Shown here in pieces: positions 47,001-57,574 of a DNA stretch of 64,000 bases. How positions within the stretch are numbered: the first letter of the stretch is position 1; the number at the start of each line of letters is the position of its first letter. Source of the DNA: Dillenia suffruticosa (lineage: Eukaryota > Streptophyta > Magnoliopsida > Dilleniales > Dilleniaceae); the NCBI GenBank assembly GCA_033439265.1, contig JAVTVX010000002.1, forward strand, positions 15,217,674 to 15,281,673, written 5' to 3'. A program made the translations under genes and the position numbers. The notes beneath the pieces are model-generated. The model searched no databases and was not told the origin of the DNA. It saw only the letters and a list, made by a program, of their open reading frames with translations.

Positions 47001-48209
47001 GTTGGTTGAAAACTATTGTCAAATGTTTTCACATCACTAAGATGCCACCTGTGTTTTTTGTTGGTAAATATGTCCTCGTAGGGACATTTTACCACAAAAG
47101 TAAAAATAATTAAATTTGAATTTAAATTAAGAGATAACCCATTATCTCAACTCTCTCTAAAACATCTCTCTTCTCCCTACGTAAGTTTAATGATTTTTTC
47201 AATTAGAGTTGAAGTATCATTCTCACAGAGAACACATTATTGAGAGAATTGAGTTTGAGTGAAACATATACTCTCTAGAGTGAAATCGGTTGAGAGCTTA
47301 GAAAAAATTCTGAGTAGAGAATTTTTTGCGTCATTTAATCACCGGATTTAGGATTGTGGTATTGTGACATTGTGGTGATAACTCGTTTGACGTGGTTATC
47401 ATCCTGACGGCAAGATCGTTCGAGAAAGGTTTCGTAGTTCCCATATTTACTGTGTCTATTCACTAAGATATACCCGAAAACTCAATCTTTTAATATTTCC
47501 GAAAGATCACTATGCTTTTGCTAGTGTCAATTAAATCTAACATTTTTAAATGTCTTGGAAAAATATACCAGTCCATCACTGGTTTTTGTTATTGATCTGT
47601 GCTTTTGACTAAGTATTTCTCATCCTTATATTCTCTGTTTTATCTAATACCACTATTTGTCTATCAAAGATGGGGGAAAAAAAAACAAAAACAGAAACAA
47701 AAACAAAAAACAAAATTGTCTCATATAAAGTATTAGAAATAGGCAAGCTCATTATATTTGTGTCCAAGCAACACGAAAAAAATTGGTATGCTTAATCTGT
47801 GTGATATGATATGGTGTTTACTTGTGCCCGATAAATTATAAACTCGTTGATATGTTCAGCGTTATTGTGTATAAATAGACACAATGGTGTAAATTAGTCT
47901 CAAGGTGGAATTTGTCATATTTTGGTGTTGATGCTGGCATCGGATATCACCCTTTTCAAAGCAATCATGAAACTATGTTCTCTCTGTTCTGCATCTGTTT
48001 AAGATCATTTCCCTGATTTCTTTTGGTTTGTCCCTTTTGGGATGCGTACTGCGAAACTAGCAGAGGGACTTGAATTCTGATAAGCCCTGTGTTGTGACAG
48101 GTACTCGCCAAACATCAAAGAGATTAAGGTGGTCAATCACCGGAAGGTTAGGAGAGCAAGATTGTACTATTTGAGAGAGAAGCTTCCAAGACTCTCCACC
48201 TTCAAGTGA
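44019..48209 (+). CDS. RPL19: 50S ribosomal protein bL19, chloroplastic
   Basis: Five exons: 44019-44042, 44109-44435, 44513-44599, 44697-44830 and 48101-48209; 681 nt, 226 residues. Residues 1-70 are a Ser-rich plastid transit peptide. Residues 72-100 are an acidic Glu-rich segment common in nuclear-encoded plastid L19. Residues 105-226 are the bL19 core, with [35 protein letters not shown] and [11 protein letters not shown] near the end. bL19 sits at the interface of the ribosomal subunits. The first exon encodes only eight residues. Intron 1 begins CT-rich right after the donor. Intron 4 is 3.27 kb, far longer than the rest, and may hold an old LTR (47050-47560). Confidence 0.95.
47050..47560 (+). 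mobile_element. possible solo LTR of a Copia-type retrotransposon in bL19 intron 4
   Basis: The stretch has the texture of a Copia LTR: clustered CTCTCTAAAA-like and GAGAGAATTGAG motifs, TTGAGAGCTTAG, and then a GC-richer block (GTTTGACGTGGTTATC). It contrasts with the surrounding intron. Exact ends and a 5-bp target duplication were not found, so this is tentative. Confidence 0.3.
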
Positions 48210-48758
48210 TATCTTGTTTGTTTCTTAAATCATGGTAAACCGCACCTAATGACAGATATCAAAACTAGGGAAGCAGCAGATTTTTTCTTTACTGCAGGAA
48301 AAGATTAATCACTGTTGTGTGGTTAGGTAAAATTATTTGAAGTTGATGATAACGACCTTGCAAAGATCCTCATGTTGGAAGAAAAATGTGAAATGATTTA
48401 ATATTAGTTGTTCATATACTTGTTACTGTGTGCAACAATGTCTCTTTCAAGTATTGTTGCTGGATTCTTTTTGTTCAAGTTGAAGGCTAATGATTGGACT
48501 CTAAATGAGATTATGCTTGCGTGTAAGCAGGTTTTAAAAGTTTCTTCAAGAAACATGAATCAGAAGCTTTAGATTACGTCCTAATCTTGGTTGAGAGAGT
48601 TTCAGGATAATTTGAATTTTCTTTTGCACTTGCTAATGATGGAGAGAAAGCATTGGCCAACAAAGAGATTTCTGAGCAAGTCCTTAATATGAGAATGAGT
48701 AATGGAAGAGGTTGGAGGTTGGGCTGGTTAGGAAATGGTGGGGTAGCTTTGCTTCATT

Positions 48759-48956
48759 AATCTTTACTATTGATGACGGTGGAAAGACAGAAATTGAGAG
48801 AGTTAATCCTATAATCGATTTCATATTGCTCGGCTAGATTAGTACAATCCAGATATTGATAGATGAAAACCAAAAAAAAAAAAAAAAGGAAATCCAGATA
48901 CTGACAGGTGAAAACCAAAAAAAAAAAAAAAAGAAAAAAATCTTTACTATTGATGA
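48759..48956 (+). mobile_element. poly(A)-ended retroposon with perfect 18-bp duplication and doubled 3' end
   Basis: AATCTTTACTATTGATGA occurs at 48759-48776 and 48939-48956. The 162-bp insert starts CGGTGGAAAGACAG. Its last 100 bp contain two tandem copies of ATCCAGATAYTGAYAGRTGAAAACC, each followed by about 15 A. The doubled poly(A) end suggests a template jump or an internal duplication. No clear box A or B was found, so it may be a 5'-truncated LINE or an unknown SINE. Confidence 0.75.
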
Positions 48957-50064
48957 GTTCTTCCCCCACGCACGCACAAGAAGAACCATTTAATTTTACA
49001 CATAAATGGGGATGGTTTTAATGGTGCCATTGGAGTCCCTCACTTTCCCCTCTACCTTAGAAAGAATAAAATTAAAAAGGAAATTCATGAAACTTTGAAA
49101 GGAAAATAAAATCATTTTATTTGTCCTTTTTTTTTTCCTTAATTTCTCCGGAGAAAAGGAAATCTATGACTTCCAACCAACACATATGTCTAAATTGAGC
49201 TTGTTCCTGGTTGATGGTCAAAATGATGACCATTTTTGGTTGGGTATAATCTTTTTATGCCATTCATTGTTAGATGCAAAGCTTTAATTTGTACGGTGGA
49301 GAGTCTGGTCATTATTTATTTAAAAGAAATAATGGACGGTTAATAAATTATAATTTAATTGATATTAAATTTTTTTAAAAGTTTCGAATTCAAATTTATT
49401 CTATGTAAGAATAAAAAGAAAAAAAAAGAATAAATCATTAAAAAAAAAAAGAGTTTATGTCTATTTGTCTGAAATGTGATAATCTCAAGAGTTATTTCTA
49501 ACTCTTAATAAATTTAAGAGTCATAGTTATACAATTTTCTTTTTCTTTTTTTCCTAAAAGGATCAGACTTAATATTTGATGACATCAAATCACAATTCAT
49601 GAAATATTAATATTACATCTTTCTTTTTAACTTGTAATTTTCATAGGACATTGGTTAAGGTAGAAAAATCATTTCATACTTATCTCTTTTATATCTTTTT
49701 TTTATTATTATAAGAGAAGTGACCCTAATATTATTTCACATAATTGCATTTTATTTAATAAATTTATCCAAAAATTTTTTTACATTATGTATAAAAATAC
49801 TATATTAACTCATTCATAATCAGAAATCTCAATTTATAAATAAGATAATTATATATATAATTAAAGAATAAGAATATATTTGGTGCCAAATGTAAATTAG
49901 GAAAATATTAGGGTCATCACGGGGAAAATAGGAAAAGGGTGAGAACACGTCGGACGTTGCTTTCAAGTGACATGTCAGCGCACCACGAAGCACAAACCCC
50001 CAGACAGGAACTCTTAAATTTATTGTTTGCTTCAGAGTCGGGCGTCACCTACGTCTTCCAACAC

Positions 50065-50080
50065 CACGTGTCCCGCCTCA

Positions 50081-50117
<37 letters not shown>

Positions 50118-50351
50118 TTTGAAGCATTTGACATCAAAGTTTGCGCCAATATACCTGGAATGGTTGTGGATTCCTTACCATTTCTCTCTCTTTTGAGCCC
50201 TAATTTTTCTGAGGAAAGTCCGTTGAGAACCGTCTAAAGAAAGTCTAATCAATACGGATCAACAACGAATTCTGTATTGGACCGATTATTTCGCTTTTCT
50301 TGTCTCCCCCTTTGCTCTCTCTCTTTCTCTCTGCCTTTCAATTTCTTCGTT

Positions 50352-50394
<43 letters not shown>
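50065..50394 (+). promoter_or_regulatory. VAP27 proximal promoter: G-box and two CT tracts
   Basis: ACCACGTGTCC (G-box core 50065-50070) is followed by (CT)n at 50084-50114 and a second (CT)n at 50354-50394. The second tract ends 150 bp before the start codon and is probably in the 5' UTR. Roles are inferred from position. Confidence 0.45.
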
Positions 50395-50395
<1 letters not shown>

Positions 50396-50544
50396 AGAAT
50401 TTCGTCATGCATCTCTTTATCGATTGGTCGAAGATTTGACTTTGTTTTTGTTGTGGAAATTCAGTGCCAGGGTTTGAAGGTGGGGTTGGTTGTTAGGGTT
50501 TGATTTAGTACGGGAGATTGATCGGGTTGCCCCATTTGTCAATT

Positions 50545-53500
50545 ATGAGTGCTAGTAACCAGTTGGTCTCTGTGAGTCCCGAGGAGCTCAAGTTTGAATG
50601 TAATGTCTTTGCTTCCTTTCTTTCTTTCTCCATCTATTTCTATGGATAATGAATTATTTGCCTGCATCGTGTTAATCCTCTCTACTGCGCTTTAATTATG
50701 TTGATTAGCCCAATTTGGATATTGGAACTTACATGGTAGAATTGGGGATTCTGATGAAGGACAATCATTGCGGGGTCATGGTTGCTTTATGGTTAAGATA
50801 ATAATATGGGTAACACTGGTTTACCCCGTGTGCTTGCTTCATGCTTGTGCCCGATGAAGGATATGGAAAAAGAACATATCTGAGGAAGGAACTGGGTGGG
50901 GGTCTTGATATGTGTGTGTTATGCGACTCATTTGACTAGAGAATTTCAGAATCTTAAAGCAAACAACTATTTACCTAACATCATTACATTTTGTATTTAA
51001 TTCAATGATTTCCTAGTCATGTGGTTGTAGCCGTCTATTTTAGGATATGGAGACACAATGAACCTGCGCTTATAAACAGGTGCTAAGATGGTGAAAACAC
51101 TAGATTCAGGGAAATGTGTTGGTCGTACCCTTTTGAGAGTATAACCTCAAGGTTAAATGAATTAGAATTGCATTGGCTGAGAGAAGTTGGGGGAACAGCC
51201 TCTTTTTGTGGTCTAATTAGTGATATAGCATCAATGGGTTCTACAGCTGTTGTATCCAGAGAGTTTTCGAGATAATATACCCGATTTGGGGTTCAGGATT
51301 CAAGGAGAAACCCTGAAGAAGAAAATTAGATTGTTATTTTCCTTTTTCTTGAGAATTTCTTATTCTCTTCTTCTAGCCTTTGCCAGCAAATCCGGCCCTC
51401 TCCACCATAAAAGAATAAGCAAAATACTTTGTGAAAAATATTAAAAACTTAAAATGTATGGAGAAGTTTTTCATGTTGCACTTTTTAAAGCTCCTAATGC
51501 CAGTAACACAACAAATCAATCATGTCATAAAGGCTTCCAAAAAGTATATAGACCCCAATAAAAAATTAAAATCAGAGAAATTTGTGGTAATAGTTCTGAA
51601 ACTATGGGCTTGATCTCAAAGCCATCCACTGTCAAAAGTTTCAAAATAGTTCTTAATATTGCAATTTGGTAACAGAAATATCCTTTCGCCTAACTTCATT
51701 AACAACTATCAACAATGTGTTTCTAACTCTTGTAGTGCTTGAGGTGGCAAAAACTTATCTAAGTGTCTTTTCTAGTAAAATGGCCAATATGGGGGCTCAC
51801 TTTTCCGTGTTTTAGGTAGATTTGATAACGAATGTTTAGATCTCAAATCAATATGGGGTCAAAACAAGTTGAGAAAAATGGAGTTTATGTTTTAGTGTAT
51901 CGAGCTGTAGAAGATGGATAATGGTTAAATCCATCTAGAGTGGTGGCTGGTTGAAGGGTGGAATTTTTGTTGGACCTTGGTTCTCAAAGAGAAGCTAACT
52001 GACGGACAATTGTGGAATCGATCTGAAGACAGAAGATGGAGCAATATTCCTCCAAAAACGTGCAACATGAAAAACTAATTAGACCACACACACATACCCC
52101 CACACCCCACTTTGCCTTTTTTGTTTTCAGAATTCTGTTTTCTTGGCTTCTTTGCCTTTTTTGTTGAGATAATTGCTATGAATCCTGTGATATTAAGAAT
52201 GTGGTCCTTCCTTCCCCCCTCAAACTCAATGTTGAGAGTTAGCTAGTGTTTCTTCCTTAGGCAGGGGTGAACAGAAACCTTTCTTTTCCTTCTGAGAATT
52301 TGCTTCAGGCAAACATTATAATAATATCTCTAAAAGCCCAAAGATTTTAGCTGAATTAGTTGGTCAATTAAGCTCATAGGTGTCAAATTTACATGTCTTG
52401 TTTTCTTTTTTAATCAAACACTCCAGTTTGTTTTATTTCTTTCTTGCAGTTCTGTTTCATGAATAACAAGTTGAGGCTTGCAAATTCTCCTGCAGATTTA
52501 TGAGCTGTAGACACCATTTTTTGCCCCCCTTCCCAAAAAAAAAATGATTTGGGATCTAGGATTTTTTATGCACACCCAGCATGAATATGAATGCAAAATT
52601 GTTCATGTTGGGTTCATGTAAGCATCTAAAATCGCTATGCTGGATGCCACATCAATTGACTATTTGATAATCTTTACACACTCCACTAATAAGTATTAAT
52701 AGAATTAGGTAAAACCTTTTCTTTTTTAACCAAATTCTGTGTGGAGTACAAGTAAATGGCATCTTTTTTTTTAACGGCCGAAAATTATAGACGATTCTAT
52801 ACATTTTGTCAATTGCTTTCCTGTTTTTTCTTGATAAGTTAACAACTTGAATGCTATAACTGATTGTGTGGATGTGAACTTATTAAAAGGTACCCTTTCA
52901 TTAGAAATGATAGCATTTCTTTGCTTCTTCATATCATATTAGTTGATTATATGTTTTCTGTATTTTGTTTGATATACTTGGGAACTTATAAAATATTTTT
53001 TTCCTCAGTTGAGCTAGATAGACAATGCTTTTGCGATATGAAAGTAGCAAACAAGACAGAACATCATGTTGCTTTTAAGGTACTATGTCCTTGACATCCA
53101 GATTTTGTGTTTACCTATCCTTGGATTTGCAATTCTTGGAAATGGTATTCTGTTCAATTAGTTTTTATCTATCATCCTACTCTCTCTCTGTTTTTTCTTT
53201 CCAGGTTAAAACTACGTCACCAAAGAAGTACTTTGTACGACCTAATACAGGTGTAATACAGCCTTGGGACTCATGTGTTATAAGAGGTGCCATTCTTTCC
53301 TCGTCACTGCCTTTTGTTAGAATCTGAGTGTTATCAGCTGACAGATCCAAAATGGCCTTATCGCATTAAACTTTTGCAAATGGACATAAGCAACAATGAT
53401 TGGCAATATAGTGGTACTTGGTTGGAGGATAAACGGATCATTTCTTAGACTTATACTTGCTGCGCTGATCAATCTTAGCTTGTTCATGCATATACTAGTA

Positions 53501-55951
53501 TGCTATTTACAATTATCCATGCTTTTCTTACTGCTTGAGATTTCCTTGTTTTTAACACGCATTACCTTCTTACAATGTTAGTTACACTCCAAGCCCAACG
53601 AGAGTATCCTCCTGACATGCAATGCAAAGATAAATTTCTGCTTCAGAGTACAATAGTGGCTGCACTTACAGATGTGGATGAGCTTCCAGCAGACACTGTA
53701 AGAATGCTTTTTTTTTGAATGGCTTTATGGAATGGCCCAGTTGTCATATTTCATATTGAAGCTGATATATCCATCTATTTGGGGGTTCCTTCTTTGCTTG
53801 CAGTTCAACAAAGATGGTGAAAGGCAAATTGAAGAGTGCAAGCTTAAGGTTGTCTATGTGACTTCCTCTTCACCATTTGGAAAATCAGATGACATGTCAA
53901 GGGGTTTTGGACGAAGTTCTGATACAAATTCTGTGAGTATTTCGTCTGGTTGGACTGAAAATGTGTTCACGAGTTTAATTAAATTTTATGATGTTACATT
54001 TTTAATAGAACTTTCATTTCTGATGTTTATTATAAAATTTTCTGCTGTAAGTATTTCAGTCTATAAATTTCAGTCTTTGTTTGTAAATGCAGGTGCGAAG
54101 CAACTCAAGTGGCGATGAGGTGAGCTTTACATTTCTTCTATTATAAGTTGGATTCCTCTGATATATATAGACACAGACACATAGACATACACCCACACAC
54201 ACATACCCCCACACCCCACTGGTCTCAAATCTGGAATGCTTCTGCTATTGTCATAATGGCAGGAATGGTCTCTGCATGTTGTTAAAATTGTTTGTTTGAA
54301 ATTTTCTCCTGCTTTAAATTCCCTGTATTGCAGTTGATTAATGCTGACTGGGAAGTGTTTCTAACATGATTGTCCAGAATTTTGATACACAATAGAGTCA
54401 TTTAGGGTACAGATTGAGCAACCAAGATAAGGTTCTTTTTCCAAACAAAAAGGCTTTTCTGGTTGTAAGCATGTTACCATAGTGCTCATTTTTTTTCCCT
54501 CTCTTTTTTGGCTGATCATGTGATACTTTTTCCCTGGCTATTCATCTAATGTGGGAATTCAAGTCCCTAGGATACTTTTATTGGCATCTTAATCATGGAG
54601 ATGACAGCTTATCTTAGGCTTATAGGCCCATCTTGTGCATAAAAATATTGACCTCATCCAATTCTTACAATGTACAAAAGAAAAATCCTTCTAATGTGGG
54701 AAATCAAGTTGCTTGAATCCTGTTATTAATATTCTAGTGATGGAGGTGACAGCCTACCTCAGGCATTCAGGCCTGTGTTGTGCACAAAAACATGGACATC
54801 ATCCAATTATCACATTGTACTACTGAAAAATTCCGTGCTTTGATTTATTTGCGCATAACCAACCTATGATTTAGAAGTTGGCAAAATACTTCCCTGTGTT
54901 TAAAATGTTAGCACATGGTCCCTTGTGTTAAAACCCTAACAGAACGGTCATGTATAGTTCATTTTTCAAAGAGATCCTCGCCATTGGCTTCACGTGAAAT
55001 CATTCTCCTTTCAAAAAGGAGACTTCACAAGAAATTGCAAATTAAGAGATTTTAGGAGTCTTGTCCAACCAAATGCAATGGTCATTCTTTCCAAATTATA
55101 AAGAACATGTTTGAAATTTAGGTCAGTAAAAATCTCTGTTATGGTGAGGAACAAAGCTTTGGGTGAAAACCATAAAAGTCATGATATGATTGTTCTCAAC
55201 GGTAAAAGTAGACCCTATTTCTTATTTTGTATTGCGGACCATATGCAATATAGGACTATCATTTAGGTCGGTGGTAGAAGTCGGAGGATTGCAATCACAT
55301 AGTTGAGAATTTAAAGCCCTGGAGTTCCCCACTCGGTGCAATATAAGGTTGTGCCACATAAAATGATCAAACATCTCCCTGCCTTAGTCAGACGGGTCTG
55401 CAAAATGAAATCTTGACTTTGCACTTCACATAAGAGAGTGGTTGATGCGGTAACCTTTGCTGTACTGCCTTGACTACAGTTATGTCCTCCAATTAAATTA
55501 AATCCTTCATTTATTGATTGCTGTCATATTTCTCAAAGCTAAGTGATGAGATTTTGCATGTTTCAACATGTCAAACAAACATCTTTAGGTGGTCCTTATC
55601 TTTTTTATATTTTTTTTCGTTTGCAGAATATCATGGTGCAGCGCTTGAAAGACGAAAGAGATGCAGCTTTAAGACAAACAGCGCAACTGCAACAGGAGCT
55701 GGTGTGTTGCATAATTCCACTTGTATACATGTCGTTGTTGCATATTTTTATGTACTGATTCCCAATGTGTATGACCACAATTGCTTGGCACTTGATATTT
55801 CAACTTTCAGGATCTGCTGAAGAGAAGAAGATCACGGAAAAGTGACGCTGGCTTGTCTTTCAAATTTGCTCTTCTTGTGGGGGTAATCGGTATTATGGTC
55901 GGTTTCCTTCTGAACCTATCGTTGTCCTCCCCGCCTGCACCTACAGAATGA
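50545..55951 (+). CDS. VAP27: VAP27-type vesicle-associated protein (MSP domain, ER tail-anchored)
   Basis: Eight exons: 50545-50599, 53009-53079, 53205-53286, 53582-53697, 53804-53932, 54093-54119, 55627-55701 and 55811-55951; 696 nt, 231 residues. Residues 7-125 form the MSP domain, including the FFAT-motif-binding signature K-T-T-S-P-K-K-Y-F-V-R-P-N and the following Q-P-W-D-S. Residues 160-190 are a coiled coil (V-Q-R-L-K-D-E-R-D-A-A-L-R-Q). Residues 204-223 are a C-terminal membrane anchor (F-A-L-L-V-G-V-I-G-I-M-V-G-F-L-L). VAP proteins sit in the ER membrane and tether it to the plasma membrane and other compartments; plant VAP27 marks ER-plasma membrane contact sites. Intron 1 (2.4 kb) and intron 6 (1.5 kb) are long; intron 6 holds a tandem repeat. 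The 27-nt exon 6 encodes V-R-S-N-S-S-G-D-E in the linker and could be alternatively skipped without shifting the frame. Confidence 0.95.
54546..54835 (+). repeat. diverged tandem duplication (about 140 bp unit) in VAP27 intron 6
   Basis: CTAATGTGGGAATTCAAGT (54546) recurs as CTAATGTGGGAAATCAAGT (about 54691). Both are followed by GATGGAGGTGACAGC- or CATGGAGATGACAGC-like sequence, TTAGGC or CAGGC, TTGTGCAYAAAAA and ATCCAATT. Identity is perhaps 75-80% by eye, so the duplication is old. Confidence 0.65.
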
Positions 55952-57574
55952 CCAGATCACTGTAAACATCCCAGTGGACGAGTCTTGTCAAATTTCATGC
56001 AATTCTTTTGTGTCTAGTGGAAAGTTCAACATTTTTCTTTCTCCTGTATATTTATTTTACTTTGATTTAATTTTTTTTTTCATGGGAAAACATGTCTTTA
56101 AAGGATTTGCAACATGTGCTTTGTCTTTTATGAAACTTGGAGTAAATACCCCTATTTTCTCTCATAGTTTCTTTGGTTGTATTGTGCGCATCCTTCGTTA
56201 TTATCCAGTTGCGTCCAACTAGGGTTTCTCTAGGTAGAAGGAAACAGAGGAACTTGTGTAATCAGGTGTGTCTGTATGTGAAAAATGGCTCTCTCTCTCT
56301 TTTTTTGTTGTTCCTTTTGATGTTCTGGTTTGGAGTCATCATCTAGAATTCAAGGTTTAGTTTCAACTAATCTGAGTTGATCCATGATTAGACTCTAGTT
56401 GGGAGGAGAGATTTTCTGGTATAGTTTTTTTTATTCTCATGATAAAGTATAATTAAAAGATCTCAGTGTTCTGTCGGCCAAGCCAACCAACGTTGGTCGT
56501 GAAAAACGGCTCATTGCATGAGAATGCTGGGGTGTGTTGGTCGTTTTTCTCCCCGTGTGAGTGGGGTTTTACAAACCTGACTTTTTGCACAATCAGAGTG
56601 GACAGCAAGCCTAGGGGCGAAGATAAGGGGGGCCTAAGAAAAAATTTTCAAAACATAAAATTTTAAATATTATATATTCTCTTAAAAATTGCATCTCTTT
56701 TTTTTTATATATATATATTTATAGTTTAAAATATATACTCAATTTAATCTAATTCGATATAATTATTTCAACAAAAAATCAAATTAAAATTAAAATTAAA
56801 ATTAAAATATATAGAATTAGAATCGGGAATTAGATTATATAAAAAAAAATTATAAAGAAATTGTAAAAGTTATGCAAGAAGAAAGAAAAGGAACTTAATT
56901 GTGAAGCCGTTCGATTCGATTCTAAAATTAGAATCCAATGGGTAACATCGTCTCAATTTCAGTTGTTATTTAATTAGGTTTCTGAACTTTGGGTCGTTTA
57001 TAAAGGTGAAGACAGAAATAGTCACCTGAAAAAAAAATGATAATTATAGCCTCCATTCAAAATTAAATAGATAATATTTACAGCTTCCAGAAAAAACTGG
57101 ACTTCCCCAGAGTCTTCCTCATTTAATTAATATATTTATTTATTCCTTTGCCATCTGTGTTTTCCTTGTTGACAAAGCAAATATGTCATTCCTAAATGTC
57201 GTCATCTACCCAATCAGAATCACAACCATGCGTTGTCTTCGAATCCAATCCCCTCGAACTTTCCAGAACAACCTTTTGATTTCCCCCAATTACCCTCCCA
57301 TTTCCTATTCTCCCAAATCGGATCACCCCGAATAACAAAATAACCCACCCACACCGCACATTAAGGAAAACCCCGAGTCAAATATTCAAGTTCGACCCGA
57401 AACAGGGGCAAAACAGACCAATTAAAAATAACCATCTTCGGAGAAACTTCCCGAGGATAAAAGTCGATATAAAGCAGATCCCATCCCGATACGTTTTCTC
57501 ACTCAAGAAAATCACAATCAACGGTGAAGAGAGAGAAATTCAGATTGGCAAAACCCTGGAATAGGAAAACGAAA
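55952..57574. other. intergenic: VAP27 3' flank and BI-1 upstream region
   Basis: The VAP27 3' UTR probably occupies the first few hundred bases. The middle is AT-rich (56640-56880). The last 300 bp, GC-richer with many CCC and CAC motifs, is likely the BI-1 promoter and leader. No coding sequence is supported. Confidence 0.5.

Larger units (their letters stand above)
48210..50544. other. intergenic: bL19 3' flank to VAP27 promoter
   Basis: It contains a retroposon-like insertion (48759-48956), AT-rich DNA and, from about 49930, the VAP27 promoter and leader. No coding sequence is supported. Confidence 0.5.
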
